The notes beneath the pieces are model-generated. The model ran no database searches. It saw only the letters and a program-made list of their open reading frames with translations, and was not told where the DNA came from. Shown one piece after another: positions 1-8,992 of a DNA stretch of 64,000 nt. Made by a program: the position numbers and the translations under genes. The stretch is from contig NZ_VTFG01000001.1 in the NCBI RefSeq assembly GCF_008692035.1, forward strand, positions 1,922,001 to 1,986,000, given 5' to 3'. The stretch comes from Pseudomonas marginalis. GTDB taxonomy: Bacteria; Pseudomonadota; Gammaproteobacteria; Pseudomonadales; Pseudomonadaceae. The stretch's first letter is position 1, and the number at the start of each line of letters is the position of its first letter.

Positions 1-412
1 CCGCGGCGCGCTCGGCAACAGCAGCGGCACGCACGCCTGCGGCTCGGCGATTCGACTTCCCTTTACCGGCGCCGGGTGCAAGCTTCCCGAGCTTGCGGCC
101 CCTCTTCACGCCGTAGTGCAGATAGGCCGGGTAGAACTCTTCCATTGCCGAAGTTTTGGTTGGGGATATGCGGACCAGAAATCCAGCGCGGGAAACCTTG
201 AATTTCACCGACTCGACCGTCGCACCAGTGCGGTTCACCGGGTACCCGTCCTGGCCCCTGCCCAGCACTAGGTTCATCTGGGCGCGCTGAGCGATCAGCA
301 ACCCTACCTTACGCATCCCTGCGCGGATCTTTCGCTTGTCGAAGGCATCACGCTCGAAGTTATCGAAGCCTTCGACGTGCAGGTAACCGTCGACCGACGC
401 TGAGTTAGACAT
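1..412 (-). CDS. HK97 gp10-like tail-completion protein (3' end cut by window edge)
   Basis: Reading from an ATG at 412 gives at least 137 codons without a stop, running out of the window. The product starts MSNSASVDGYLHVEGF and has the basic, helix-rich make-up of HK97 gp10/tail-completion proteins, which close the neck between head-tail adaptor and tail tube. It overlaps the preceding adaptor gene by 8 bases, typical of a coupled head-tail operon. The family call rests on composition and gene order (connector, adaptor, gp10), so it is moderate. Confidence 0.7.
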   Translation of the reverse strand, partial: MSNSASVDGYLHVEGFDNFERDAFDKRKIRAGMRKVGLLIAQRAQMNLVLGRGQDGYPVNRTGATVESVKFKVSRAGFLVRISPTKTSAMEEFYPAYLHYGVKRGRKLGKLAPGAGKGKSNRRAAGVRAAAVAERAA

Positions 413-767
413 AAATGCCTCCGGATGCCTTCAAGCTACCCAGTTCTTCGACTTCAATGATTGTGAACCGCTTGCGGCCGTTCATCTCGGCGCATCGCTT
501 CACCCGATAAACAACACCCGAATTAACAATCTCATGGTCTGTTGTTATACCCAGCAAATGCCTAATGAAAATGCGGTGGGTGATTTTGTTTTCAGTTTGG
601 ACTCCGTCTGTGTAAACAGCGGTCCCAACAGGCTCAATCTTTGCCCACCTAGGTGTTGGATCCAGCAGCTGAGATTCGAGCCCCATATCGTCGGCGGGAC
701 GGTCGGATCTGAGCTGTATGACTACGCGGCGATCCAGCTCTCCGGCGCCTAGGTCTCTGTATGCCAT
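405..767 (-). CDS. Phage head-tail adaptor (SPP1 gp16/HK97 gp9-like)
   Basis: A 120-residue protein beginning with the typical GELDRRVVIQ strand, followed by a small beta-barrel with the late motif GVVYRVKRCAEMNGRKRF. This pattern belongs to the phage head-tail joining family, which docks on the connector ring and seals the head. It lies between the gp6-like connector and the gp10-like gene, the usual HK97 order. Start at 767; the gap to the upstream gene is 9 bases. Confidence 0.8.
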   Translation of the reverse strand: MAYRDLGAGELDRRVVIQLRSDRPADDMGLESQLLDPTPRWAKIEPVGTAVYTDGVQTENKITHRIFIRHLLGITTDHEIVNSGVVYRVKRCAEMNGRKRFTIIEVEELGSLKASGGIYV

Positions 768-776
768 CGGATGCCC

Positions 777-1127
777 CTATGAAATCAAGTCATCTGCAGC
801 CGAATCAGGTGGCCCCCTGAAGTTCCTTGAAGACCATAGAAGCGACTCAACGGCAAGCGGCAGGGTTGTGATATCCGTTCCGGAGGAACCAAGCACCACA
901 GCCTCCCGATTTGAGTAGGAGTGCCCGACCAAGAGCAAAAGCGCTGCTTTGAAACTGGCCGGGAAGTCACTGACCTGCAAAAGCTTGGGGTTATCGCAGT
1001 ACCACAAAGCCCAGGCGAGAGCTGACTCTGCGTAAAGCGAGATGAGGTCATCCTCATCCTCAAAATCAACCCGTAGATGCTTACGTATCAGCCCGATAGG
1101 TAGCAGATCAGCGGCTGTAACAGTCAT
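777..1127 (-). CDS. Head-tail connector (HK97 gp6-like)
   Basis: A 116-residue, mostly helical protein with the N-terminal pattern IRKHLRVDFEDEDDLI and a long helix containing LYAESALAWALWYCDN. This is the gp6/DNA-packaging connector family, which forms a ring under the portal. It overlaps the preceding small gene by 4 bases and precedes the adaptor, so translation is likely coupled. Confidence 0.85.
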   Translation of the reverse strand: MTVTAADLLPIGLIRKHLRVDFEDEDDLISLYAESALAWALWYCDNPKLLQVSDFPASFKAALLLLVGHSYSNREAVVLGSSGTDITTLPLAVESLLWSSRNFRGPPDSAADDLIS

Positions 1128-1315
1128 TTCTTACCGCCTGCCTTCTTTGGGGTTTCCGCTTTCTGATTGCCAACTTGGTCGTCCTCGATCTCTTCTGCCA
1201 AGTCCAGCCCGATCAAAGCTTCAGCATATTCGTCCTTAACTTCGCGGACCTCGAACTGGCTGAAATTGCCGGCGTGATAGTGAGAAAACTGGCGCAACGC
1301 TCGAATCTTTACCAT
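1124..1315 (-). CDS. Small hypothetical protein downstream of major capsid gene
   Basis: A 63-residue protein, beginning MVKIRALRQFSHYHAG with an acidic middle and a lysine-rich tail (KKAGGKK). Small proteins of this kind commonly follow the capsid gene in Pseudomonas and Burkholderia HK97-type phages; the function is unknown. It overlaps the next gene by 4 bases (ATGA), so it is very probably translated. A structural or assembly accessory role is only inferred from position. Confidence 0.65.
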   Translation of the reverse strand: MVKIRALRQFSHYHAGNFSQFEVREVKDEYAEALIGLDLAEEIEDDQVGNQKAETPKKAGGKK

Positions 1316-1323
1316 GACGCAAA

Positions 1324-1343
1324 CGGGGCAGTTGCCTGCCCCG
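1324..1343. other. Hairpin between major capsid gene and next gene
   Basis: A perfect 8-bp stem (CGGGGCAG/CTGCCCCG) with a 4-base loop fills the gap after the capsid stop codon. No good T-run follows, so it is more likely an mRNA-stabilising or attenuating hairpin that raises capsid yield than a full terminator. The role is inference. Confidence 0.5.
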
Positions 1344-1350
1344 GCCTCGG

Positions 1351-2514
1351 TTATGCTGCGGTAGCGAAAGGACCGGTGATGATTGCGGTTGGCCGATAGT
1401 GAGCCAGGGCCAGGCGCTCTTCACACAGGATGGTCAGCATGTTCTTCACGAAGTTGTCGCGGTCTTCGCGGCTTACTTCAACCGTCGCGTCCATGCGATC
1501 CCAGACCTGGGACGCCAGATCGAAACCGCCGACCGTGAACGTGCCCAGAGCCTGGGCCTTGGTAGCGACCACCGGCAGGCCCCACATGACCTTGGCGGCG
1601 AATGCAGCCGGGCCGCCGAAGATGTAGCGACCATCCGCATCTTTCAACAGCGCGATCGCGTGCCAGTCACGCGGGTTGAGGATGATGCCGGACGCCTCAA
1701 ACTCGGATTCGCTGGTCTGGAAGATCGCGTGGGCAATCTTGTCGGCGCGGGTGTCACCCGTCACGTTCAACGTTGCGTCGTATGCAGTGGCCACCTTATT
1801 CAGGCCGGTCAGGTTGTCACCGGTGCCGTCACCGTTCAGCAACTGCCCTTCTTCCACCAAAGCCAAGCCGAACAGCAGGCGGTTGTTCACGTACGACTCG
1901 AGCATCGGCGCATCGTCCATGACTTGGCGCGATGCCTGGATCCAGTGCGCGATGGTTTTGACGTTCGCCGTTTCCTTGGTGAAGGTCAGGTTGGATTCGG
2001 GCTTCAAGGTGCCCTCAGCGACTGGTGCCGCGCTGTTGGTAAAGATGTTCTCGCGAACATACTCCAACGAGTTCGAACTGATTCGGCCCTGGGCCAGCAG
2101 GTCGCGGATGGTAAGGCGGCGAAGGCCCGGCATCAAAATACCGGCATTGCGCTGTGGCTCGATCAATGCGCCTGCGGAACCAGCCGTACTGCCGAGTTGT
2201 TTGTTGAAGCTCTTGACGTCGACCTTGCCCGAAGACTTCCCGTCCCAGGATTTTTGAAGATCGATTGCAGTTTGCTCTGCGAAGGACTTCTTCGTTTCTG
2301 GATTGTCCAAGTTGCCGGCGGCGAGCTTTTGCTCCAGGTCGAACAGGCGAGTGCCGGATTTGGTCAACTCTTCCTGGACGGCTTGGAGATCAGTCTGCAG
2401 CTTTTTGCTGACGGCGCCGGTCTCGGTGATTTCTTTTTTCTGCGCATCGAACAGTTCAGTCATGTTCTTTTGCGATTCTTCAATAGCCTTTTGGATTTGG
2501 GCCAATTCGGACAT
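1351..2514 (-). CDS. Major capsid protein, HK97 family
   Basis: 387 residues. About the first 100 residues are a charged coiled coil (QKAIEESQKNMTELFDAQKK), matching the delta/scaffold domain removed by the prohead protease. The rest has the HK97 fold signature: an SNSLEYVRE segment, an SNLTFTKE strand, WIQASRQVMDDAPMLESYVN in the spine-helix region and a late ILNPRDWHAIALLKD motif. It follows the protease gene with a 3-base gap. The length is usual for the family and no disruption is visible. Confidence 0.95.
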   Translation of the reverse strand: MSELAQIQKAIEESQKNMTELFDAQKKEITETGAVSKKLQTDLQAVQEELTKSGTRLFDLEQKLAAGNLDNPETKKSFAEQTAIDLQKSWDGKSSGKVDVKSFNKQLGSTAGSAGALIEPQRNAGILMPGLRRLTIRDLLAQGRISSNSLEYVRENIFTNSAAPVAEGTLKPESNLTFTKETANVKTIAHWIQASRQVMDDAPMLESYVNNRLLFGLALVEEGQLLNGDGTGDNLTGLNKVATAYDATLNVTGDTRADKIAHAIFQTSESEFEASGIILNPRDWHAIALLKDADGRYIFGGPAAFAAKVMWGLPVVATKAQALGTFTVGGFDLASQVWDRMDATVEVSREDRDNFVKNMLTILCEERLALAHYRPTAIITGPFATAA

Positions 2515-2517
2515 GGT

Positions 2518-3180
2518 TTATTTTCCTACAGATGGGAAGGACTTAAGGCGATCAAGGATCGCGGTGATTTCGCCACCTTCGGAATCACTCCGAACTGCGG
2601 ACTTAATCCGGGCCACGAGGCCCAGAGCTTGCGACTTGGACAGGCCGACCGAATCCCTCAGCCAGTGCTCCACATCGCGAATTGTGGTGATCGACTCCAT
2701 GGACTTCATGGATTCGATAGTTGCCAGTTCATTGGCGGGGAATGTGCAAATGCTGATCTCGCGGAGAGCCGCAACACTCTTAAACGCGCGACCGGTGGCG
2801 ATCATGTCGAAATCGTCTTTCATCACTGTGAAGCCGACAGACATACCCTCGACAGTCTTGTGCTCCATCGCGGCGCGAAGGTCATTAGAAACAGAAAGAC
2901 CTGGGGTCAGTTCGCCGCGAACGATCAATCCTTTACTGTCCTCTTCGAGGGACTGCCATTTACCCACCGGCAAACCATAGGTCTGGTGGTTGAAAAACAT
3001 GCCAACCTGTCGGCTCTGAGTGCTCAAGGCTTTTTTAAACGCGCCCGGAAGAATGATGTCGCCGTCCGAATCGATCACATCGAAAACGCTGGCATATCCC
3101 TCGAAAACCCCAACCTTTCCGCCGGAATCGAATTTGATCTCAGCCTCAGCGAAGGCCAGGGTCTTTTGAATATTTGACAT
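2518..3180 (-). CDS. HK97-family prohead protease
   Basis: 220 residues. It carries the S78 protease pattern: GYASVFDVIDSDGD near the N-terminus, the catalytic-histidine segment MFFNHQ, and the serine-containing EGMSVGF strand. The enzyme cleaves capsid delta domains and itself during head maturation. It sits between portal and capsid as in HK97. A strong hairpin lies just upstream (3193-3226), so its expression may depend on antitermination. Confidence 0.93.
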   Translation of the reverse strand: MSNIQKTLAFAEAEIKFDSGGKVGVFEGYASVFDVIDSDGDIILPGAFKKALSTQSRQVGMFFNHQTYGLPVGKWQSLEEDSKGLIVRGELTPGLSVSNDLRAAMEHKTVEGMSVGFTVMKDDFDMIATGRAFKSVAALREISICTFPANELATIESMKSMESITTIRDVEHWLRDSVGLSKSQALGLVARIKSAVRSDSEGGEITAILDRLKSFPSVGK

Positions 3181-3192
3181 TTGGCAGCTCCA

Positions 3193-3226
3193 GAAAAACT
3201 AAACCCCGCTGGGTGCGGGGTTTAGT
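3193..3226 (-). terminator. Rho-independent terminator inside the head operon
   Basis: A perfect 12-bp stem (ACTAAACCCCGC paired with its complement) with a 5-base loop, followed on the minus strand by a T-run. It overlaps the stop codon of the portal gene and precedes the protease gene. Such a site inside a late operon would need Q-type antitermination for full read-through. Confidence 0.75.
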
Positions 3227-4470
3227 TTGCCAAGTTGGGTAAGCGGTACGTTCTGCGATTGGCGCGTTGCAACATCACCGCCCGGTACCGGGGGCCGGTT
3301 GTTCACCCGCCTACCCTCATTGACGGTAAGAAGACCGGCGTCCACCAGGGACTTCATGTAATTCGCACGGGCAGTGGAATCACCGCTCAACAGGCCGTCG
3401 CGGTTGTGCTCGGCGTGAATTCGTCCCAAGTCAGAGGGTTTGACCAGCCAGCGCAAAATGCACCCCTCCCAAATCTCGAGGTAGGGATCCAGGCTGTACT
3501 GCAAGAATCCGAGGTTTTGCTGCTCAATGCCCGAGCCCCAACTGGTCGATTTTTCTACGTCCCCCACCAGATGCGGCGGCACACCAAAGAACCTCGCAAG
3601 CTCGCTTACTTGAAACTTCCGCGCGGCCATCGTCTCAGCGTCCTGCGGGCTAACCCCAATAGCCTGAGTCGTGAACCCGCCTTCTAGAATCCAGAGCCGC
3701 TTTTTCACAGGGCCACCGGATATCTCCTTGAAATTCTCTTCTACCTGGGCCCGCTGCTCTTTGTTGAGAACCTTACCTTCGCCTGTCATGAGCAACTGTG
3801 GTGACTTGGCCCCGTTCGCGTAGAAATCTCGCTGCTGATCCTCCATCGCGACTGCAACGCCCGCGCTTTTGGCCGCAAAGGCAATCGGCGAGAGACCTAC
3901 GAGTCCATTGAAGCCGAAGCCTTTCAGGTGGAATATTTCAGACTGCTTGAAATCCGCGTACTCGCTGTCCCGGCGGTAACGGTAAATAACTTTCCGACCC
4001 TCAAGCCTCACGTCCATATTTGCCGACAGCAGCGGGATCAGGCTGATTACGTCACCGACGCTGTTGCGCTCGATCAGCGCATAGGCGTTTCCGTAATAGC
4101 AAAGCTGCATTGTCATTGACACCCGAAAATCGAAGGCTGTCATGAACGAGTTGGGGCTGTAGCGCAGAAGTCGGGCCAGAGGATTTTCCAGGCCGACCTT
4201 CTTGCGGTCGTCGCCGTTTGTTTCGAACACATCCAGCGGCATACACGCCGTTACGCTGCAGATCAGCCGCACACATGCAAACACAGTGGATATTTGTAGC
4301 GATCGCTCATCATTGACGACCGAGTCACCCACGACACCCTGGGCTGATACCGGGCCTGTCTGCGAACCCTTTTCAGGGGTGACCAGGCGGCCGCCGACAA
4401 AGAAGCTCGCCATACGCGCCCAAAATGGACTGCGGGTACGCAGGTCGATGCTGTAGTCGGTATCTGCCAT
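3199..4470 (-). CDS. Phage portal protein, HK97 family
   Basis: 423 residues. It has the family pattern: VFACVRLICSVTACMPLDVFE near the start, an NAYALIERN strand, QRDFYANGAKSPQLLMTG in the stem region and GVPPHLVGD before the tunnel-loop region. It forms the dodecameric DNA gate at the capsid vertex. The start overlaps the terminase stop by one base. The C-terminus is short, as in HK97 gp3 relatives. Confidence 0.95.
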   Translation of the reverse strand: MADTDYSIDLRTRSPFWARMASFFVGGRLVTPEKGSQTGPVSAQGVVGDSVVNDERSLQISTVFACVRLICSVTACMPLDVFETNGDDRKKVGLENPLARLLRYSPNSFMTAFDFRVSMTMQLCYYGNAYALIERNSVGDVISLIPLLSANMDVRLEGRKVIYRYRRDSEYADFKQSEIFHLKGFGFNGLVGLSPIAFAAKSAGVAVAMEDQQRDFYANGAKSPQLLMTGEGKVLNKEQRAQVEENFKEISGGPVKKRLWILEGGFTTQAIGVSPQDAETMAARKFQVSELARFFGVPPHLVGDVEKSTSWGSGIEQQNLGFLQYSLDPYLEIWEGCILRWLVKPSDLGRIHAEHNRDGLLSGDSTARANYMKSLVDAGLLTVNEGRRVNNRPPVPGGDVATRQSQNVPLTQLGKLNPAPSGV

Positions 4471-6191
4471 TACATGCTCATCGGTCTGGAGAGGAAGTCG
4501 TCGACAGAACCTTGCACCTCAGCATTCGCCAGGATGCGGCCTATCGTCATGATCAGCGCGACGGCGCCGTCGATCTTGTTGTCATCACCCTGTTTGATGG
4601 GGCGCACGACGTCATCATTACCTGGCAAGTGCTTGCCAATAACGTTACCGATACACCACGTCATGATCGGGTTCCCGTCGTGATGGAAGCGCCCAGCCTC
4701 GATCGCGGCCTCCAGCTCTTTCATCGGGTCCGACATGTTGGTGTAGTTCTGCGTGATAGTGACCGGATTGAAGCCTTGGTCATCCAGATCGTGGCTTAAC
4801 CCCGTAGCGCCGTGCGGGTCAATCGGGCACTCACGCACCGGGGCGTGGTGATTTGCCTCCTTGGTATCCTCAAGGATCTCGCGGTAGTCGACCTCGGCTC
4901 CGTCGGTCACCTCCAAATGCTTGGAGTGAATCCACGCCTGGAAGCGTTCCGCCATCCGCTTGTTGTCGGTGTTGAAGGCGGTGTCGTAAGGAACCCAAAA
5001 CTTCGGCGCAATGCTGTAGTAGTGGTTCTTCCCATCAATGACGCGCCAGAACAACCTGGCCCTAGAGTTCATGTCGAGCTTTCGCGCCAAGTCGAAACCG
5101 GCGATCCACTCCTGCCCTTCGAACTGCTCCAGAGTCAGCGATGTGTCTTCGCACGCCTTCCAGCTTTCCATGTTGTAGAAGCCGGCCTTGGCGCTTACCC
5201 AGAGGTTGAGGTGTTTCGTTTTGAAGGTATTGGCGAAGCGCGCCGACCGGATAGCCCGGGCCTGCTGGCTCTCCAGATACTCCTGGAACACCGAAACCCC
5301 GCGGTTCGGATTGGCCTTGGCCAGCATCTTGGGATCGGTCCAGTCGTCGCCCTCATCGAGCGTCCAGATCCAGCCGAACAACTCTTCGTCTGGCACGGTA
5401 CCGGCCAGCATCTCGACGACCTGGCGGCGCTTGTCGTAGCACGGACCTTCAATGTCGGCGCCAGCGGTGGTGATGATGAACATCAACGGCTGACGCCGGG
5501 CGCCCATCCCAGTGAGCATGGTGTCGTACTGTGCCGACGTTGGGTGTTCGTGGTACTCGTCGACGATGGCGCAGCTTGGAGATGCGCCGTCGCCAGGGTT
5601 ACCGATCAGTGGCTCGAAGCGACTGAAGTCGGACGGGATGTTCATGTTCGAGGCGTTCACCTCGATGCCAGCGGCCTGAATCAGCATCGGCGATTTGCTG
5701 ACCATGAGCTTGGCCGGCCGGAAAACCTCCCAGGCCTGTTTCTCAGTAGTCGCCCCTGCGTACACCTCGGCGCCGAATTCGCCATCGGCGACGAACATGC
5801 TGATGCCCACGCCGCCGGCGACAACAGATTTGCCGTTCTTCCTGGGCACTTCCCAGTAGCTTTCACGGAAGCGGCGGTGGCCGCCCTTCTTCTTTACCCA
5901 GCCGAATGTCACGGCGAGGCCGAAAAGCTGCCAGGGCTCCAGCGTGATCAGCTGACGCTTGAATGCCCACTCTCCCTTGGTGTGCGGTAGCAGTTGCATC
6001 AGCTTCAGTTTTTTCTCGGCCTTTGCCGCATCAAACTTGAAACGGAACCCGCGCTTGCGGCTCGCCGCCAGGTCATCGAAGTGGCGCTGCACTGCCTGGT
6101 GGATATACCGGCACGCAGGGACCTTCCCGCGGAGCAATGACCTACCCCACACCATTGCCTTGTCGACATTGGGGTGGGCAGATTTGGTCAT
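4470..6191 (-). CDS. terL: Terminase large subunit, HK97 type
   Basis: 573 residues. The ATPase half contains the Walker A-like VPRKNGKS (about residues 115-122) and Walker [11 protein letters not shown] (about 207-216), followed by the coupling motif ITTAGAD. The C-terminal nuclease half has [12 protein letters not shown] and a late GAVALIM segment. It packages DNA into proheads together with the small subunit encoded just upstream. The length is typical. Confidence 0.95.
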   Translation of the reverse strand: MTKSAHPNVDKAMVWGRSLLRGKVPACRYIHQAVQRHFDDLAASRKRGFRFKFDAAKAEKKLKLMQLLPHTKGEWAFKRQLITLEPWQLFGLAVTFGWVKKKGGHRRFRESYWEVPRKNGKSVVAGGVGISMFVADGEFGAEVYAGATTEKQAWEVFRPAKLMVSKSPMLIQAAGIEVNASNMNIPSDFSRFEPLIGNPGDGASPSCAIVDEYHEHPTSAQYDTMLTGMGARRQPLMFIITTAGADIEGPCYDKRRQVVEMLAGTVPDEELFGWIWTLDEGDDWTDPKMLAKANPNRGVSVFQEYLESQQARAIRSARFANTFKTKHLNLWVSAKAGFYNMESWKACEDTSLTLEQFEGQEWIAGFDLARKLDMNSRARLFWRVIDGKNHYYSIAPKFWVPYDTAFNTDNKRMAERFQAWIHSKHLEVTDGAEVDYREILEDTKEANHHAPVRECPIDPHGATGLSHDLDDQGFNPVTITQNYTNMSDPMKELEAAIEAGRFHHDGNPIMTWCIGNVIGKHLPGNDDVVRPIKQGDDNKIDGAVALIMTIGRILANAEVQGSVDDFLSRPMSM

Positions 6192-6676
6192 CAGCTACTC
6201 AGTAGTTTGGCGAATTCGTTGGTTTCTTTTTCCTTGTTGCCGCCGATGAGTCGGGTGCGGCTTGCCGGGTCCAGACCTAGCATCGAACCGAACGTCACCA
6301 TCTGGCGCATCGTTTCGTTCGCAGCGGTAAGTGCGGGGTTCTTCATCGGGCCACCCATGGCACCGGTGACGACGATGCCATGCAGCGCGATCGATTCCTG
6401 CGCAAGCCTCCAATTGTCGTAGGCACTACAAAAGGCCTCGACGTTGTGCAGGTCCGTGATAGCCACCACGTTCTCGCGCAGCAGCTCAGGAACAATCATG
6501 TTCCACATGGTGGCTGCCCGAGGGCTGAACCACTCGGGCGGGTCGATCTGGGTGATCTTGGAAAACTGCGGTTCGGCTGTATTCAGCGCGCGCTTGCCAG
6601 GGTTTCCGGCGAGTGCTTTTTTGGCCGTTGGCTTGGGTTTGCGACCACGGCCGGCGACCGTGGCGGTGCCTCCCAT
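6191..6676 (-). CDS. terS: Terminase small subunit, P27 family
   Basis: 161 residues. The N-terminus has the typical basic stretch [21 protein letters not shown], then [20 protein letters not shown] and a C-terminal helical part ending with an NEF-type tail. P27-family small terminases recognise the packaging site. It overlaps terL by one base and is the first gene of the packaging block; 130 bases separate it from the HNH gene. Confidence 0.9.
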   Translation of the reverse strand: MGGTATVAGRGRKPKPTAKKALAGNPGKRALNTAEPQFSKITQIDPPEWFSPRAATMWNMIVPELLRENVVAITDLHNVEAFCSAYDNWRLAQESIALHGIVVTGAMGGPMKNPALTAANETMRQMVTFGSMLGLDPASRTRLIGGNKEKETNEFAKLLSS

Positions 6677-6807
6677 CGCGCAACTCCTGAATTTTTAATT
6701 TCGCGGGTGTAAGAAAACGATTGGGCGGACGGTCTAGAAGGCAAAAGGTGTGGACTTTTGACCCTCCCCCACCCCTCAGATGAGAATCCGTCTCATTTGA
6801 TCTATTT

Positions 6808-7209
6808 TCACTGCATTTTGCACGATTTTCTGCTTGGGTTGCCCCAACCACCGTCTTCTGACGCTGTTTTCGTGCTGTGGCAGCTGTGGCACAGCGACTG
6901 CCAGTTGTTTCGATCCCAGAAAAGCGACATGTCACCTTTGTGCGGGGTGATATGGTCGACATCGGTAGCCGCGACCACCTCGCCGCGTCGATCATGCTCA
7001 GCACAGAGAGGATGCCGAGCCAAGAACCCCTTGCTCGCCTGCTGCCATTTGTAGCCGTAGCCTCGCTGGCTGCTGCTCTCGCGCTTCTTGTCAGCCAACT
7101 TGGCAGCTGCTGCCTTCGCGAGGTTGGCATGCTCATCGCAATAGCGAGGGTTGCGGGTGAGCGCCCTGCACCCCTGAGCACTGCAAGGCTTCTGTGGTCG
7201 TAGTGGCAT
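6808..7209 (-). CDS. HNH endonuclease next to terminase
   Basis: 133 residues. N-terminal Cys/His pairs (CSAQGC, CDEH) and a complete HNH core: DVDHITPHKGD, NNWQSLCHSCHSTKT. HNH proteins beside HK97-type terminase genes stimulate cos cleavage by the terminase (known for HK97 gp74). The position directly before terS/terL fits this. The start at 7209 has only a weak ribosome site. Confidence 0.9.
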   Translation of the reverse strand: MPLRPQKPCSAQGCRALTRNPRYCDEHANLAKAAAAKLADKKRESSSQRGYGYKWQQASKGFLARHPLCAEHDRRGEVVAATDVDHITPHKGDMSLFWDRNNWQSLCHSCHSTKTASEDGGWGNPSRKSCKMQ

Positions 7210-7215
7210 CAGTGG

Positions 7216-7488
7216 TCACTTGCTCTGACTGCGTTTGATCTGGGCATCTACCTGGTCGGCACACGTGTCGAGTAGGTTGATTGCCCTGTCCTTCAGCTCC
7301 CACACATCGCCATTCAGGCGAAGGGCGGCGGCATCCTCATCAACCCGTTCGCACGGGATCAGTTCAGGGGCTTCCAGTCTTACGGCCTGGGTCTTTGTTA
7401 CTACCGCCGGCTTTGCCGCGCAGGCCGTCAGGCAGAGGCTGAGCAGCCCAGTCACGAACAGGCTTGCTGTTGCGCTTGAGGTCTTCAA
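7216..7488 (-). CDS. Rz1: Outer-membrane spanin Rz1 (lipoprotein), embedded in Rz
   Basis: 90 residues read in a different frame from Rz and starting inside it. The chosen start is a TTG at 7488, because GGAG lies 7 bases upstream and it gives a short basic N-terminus, a hydrophobic core and the lipobox LTAC. The mature protein would be a periplasmic lipoprotein joining Rz to disrupt the outer membrane. The product is longer than typical Rz1 and runs past the Rz stop. Confidence 0.8.
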   Translation of the reverse strand: MKTSSATASLFVTGLLSLCLTACAAKPAVVTKTQAVRLEAPELIPCERVDEDAAALRLNGDVWELKDRAINLLDTCADQVDAQIKRSQSK

Positions 7489-7750
7489 AGTTCTTCTCCG
7501 CCTTTTTCGCTTTGTCCTGGCTGGCCTTGAGCCGCTTTGCCAGATCGGCCTGGTATTCGGCATTACGCTTTGCTTCAGCGCGCAGCGTGGTGATAGTGGC
7601 CTGGCTCTCTTTATTGGCCTCGACAGCATCGTCCTTTGCCTGGGTCTCAACGCGCTTCTCTTCGCGAAGGTCCTCAACCCGCAGTTGTTGAATGCCAACC
7701 AACAAAAGGCCCACCAGCGCGATGATGATTGCCGCAGCGAAAGCCTTCAT
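7364..7750 (-). CDS. Rz: Inner-membrane spanin Rz
   Basis: 128 residues: an N-terminal membrane anchor (AAAIIIALVGLLLVGIQQL) followed by a long charged coiled coil (residues about 25-100), the classical i-spanin layout. Rz1 is encoded inside it in another frame. It overlaps the holin gene by 4 bases, so holin and spanins form one lysis block upstream of the terminase genes. Confidence 0.88.
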   Translation of the reverse strand: MKAFAAAIIIALVGLLLVGIQQLRVEDLREEKRVETQAKDDAVEANKESQATITTLRAEAKRNAEYQADLAKRLKASQDKAKKAEKNFEDLKRNSKPVRDWAAQPLPDGLRGKAGGSNKDPGRKTGSP

Positions 7751-8070
7751 GCCGAGTCCACCTTCTTGCCCAGGAAGCGGATGATCATGTCCCTGATCGC
7801 CGTAACGCCAATGAAGCCAATGGCACCACCGGCAGCAACGGACAAACTAGGGGGCCAGGTCATCCATTCAATGATGCTGCTGGCCGATAGGCTAAGAGCG
7901 CCGCAAATCAGCGCTTCCAAGATGATCCGCCACTTATTTGGCTCTTTGGCTTCGTACAGCACGCGAAGAAGAGTGATCGTGACGGCCATGATTGCGCCCT
8001 GCCATAGCGGGTTCGAGAGGGCCAGCCAGATTTGGGCCCACGTGTCTGGCTTGTCTGGCATGGGTGGCAT
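7747..8070 (-). CDS. Holin, lambda S-like
   Basis: 107 residues from the ATG at 8070, chosen because GGAGGAAA lies just upstream; a longer reading has no ribosome site. It begins MPPMPDKPDTWAQIWL, as in the lambda/phage_holin_3 family, and has three hydrophobic segments (around GAIMAVTITLLRVL, LICGALSLSASSI and AAGGAIGFIGVTAI). It forms the timed lesions that start lysis. No endolysin follows it in this window. Confidence 0.85.
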   Translation of the reverse strand: MPPMPDKPDTWAQIWLALSNPLWQGAIMAVTITLLRVLYEAKEPNKWRIILEALICGALSLSASSIIEWMTWPPSLSVAAGGAIGFIGVTAIRDMIIRFLGKKVDSA

Positions 8071-8153
8071 CCGGATTTCCTCCCTCTCGGGGAGATTGAT
8101 AAATCCGGCCCCATCAGCACTCCCGGCCATAGCAACGGGTGTGGTGGAGCCGA

Positions 8154-8185
8154 AAACGAAAAAGCCCCGCACGAGGGCGGGGCTT
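8154..8185 (-). terminator. Rho-independent terminator before the lysis block
   Basis: A perfect 9-bp stem (AAGCCCCGC/GCGGGGCTT) with a 6-base loop, followed on the minus strand by TTTTTCGTTTT. It ends the transcript of the OB-fold membrane protein gene and separates this cargo gene from the holin. Confidence 0.85.
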
Positions 8186-8232
8186 CAGGAAATGTTGCGT
8201 TGTGAGTAGTGCTCGGTGATACCTACCTATGC

Positions 8233-8820
8233 CTATTTCGACATTTCACAGTCTTCAAACATAGGTGTTTTGATAACGTCGCCTGCGCCAGTGCAAATAA
8301 CACTGACTGTGACGCCCTTCTTAAGCGTGGCCATCACTGAAATACTTGACTTATCAAACTTGAACTGCGGCCCCAAAAACTGGTTCGAACCGGCCAGAAC
8401 AAGATAAGGATTGCCACGGAAGTCGGTGTTGATGTCAGTAACCCGGCCCGTGACTTTCACACGCTTACCCTTAAAAAGCGCATCAGCGGCCACAGTATTG
8501 TCGTCGTAACTTTTCGCCACTTGAGTGGACGTGTATGTCTTGAGTGGCTCAGCAGGAGCAGGAGCAGGAGCAGGAGCAGAGGCAGAGGCAGAAGCAGGAG
8601 TGGCAGTAGAAACAGAACGACTACCCGCACTCGGCGGAGCAGGAGGAGCTGCAACAATCACCAAGATACACAAGATTAGCCAGCCAAAACCTACCACACG
8701 AGAAAGGACAGAATGCCCCTTTCGGAGCAGAAACCAGGCAAAAATAATCGGGAAAAACAGAATACCGATTCCAAGAAGGAAGCCAACATTCCGTTTTGCA
8801 GGCACATTCACATCGCTCAT
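8233..8820 (-). CDS. Membrane-anchored protein with Ala/Pro linker and OB-fold-like domain
   Basis: 195 residues. Two N-terminal membrane helices (VGFLLGIGILFFPIIFAWFLL and a second around WLILCILVIV), a low-complexity linker of Ala, Pro and Ser (about residues 75-92), and a C-terminal domain of about 100 residues (YTSTQVAKSYDDN, GKRVKVTGRVTDI) that looks like the tRNA_anti-like OB fold. It has its own terminator and lies in the cargo zone between Q and holin, so it is probably a lysogeny-conversion gene. Function unknown. Confidence 0.7.
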   Translation of the reverse strand: MSDVNVPAKRNVGFLLGIGILFFPIIFAWFLLRKGHSVLSRVVGFGWLILCILVIVAAPPAPPSAGSRSVSTATPASASASAPAPAPAPAEPLKTYTSTQVAKSYDDNTVAADALFKGKRVKVTGRVTDINTDFRGNPYLVLAGSNQFLGPQFKFDKSSISVMATLKKGVTVSVICTGAGDVIKTPMFEDCEMSK

Positions 8821-8945
8821 ATCGCTCTCCGTGGCGATCAGTTAAGGCTGACATTCTGGGGCCGCGAATATCAAATTGCCATACAGATCGATCAAGTCGC
8901 GTCAGAAGAGCGTCTTATGTAAGAGGGTGGTACCTGGGCAACCCA

Positions 8946-8973
8946 CAAAAAAGCCCAGCAGGTCAGGCCGGGC
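8946..8973 (-). terminator. Rho-independent terminator after the DUF2513-like gene
   Basis: Stem GCCCGGC/GCTGGGC (one G-U pair) followed by a run of six T on the minus strand, just after the stop of the 8993-9259 gene. Confidence 0.75.
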
Positions 8974-8992
8974 ATTGAGAAATCCGTGTAGC

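Noticed and set aside
1399..3177. A 592-codon open frame on the plus strand
   Set aside because: It lies opposite to the clear capsid and protease genes and has no protein-like motifs; long antisense frames are common in GC-rich DNA.
4812..5990. A 392-codon open frame on the plus strand
   Set aside because: It is the antisense of the terminase gene and shows only mirrored codon bias.
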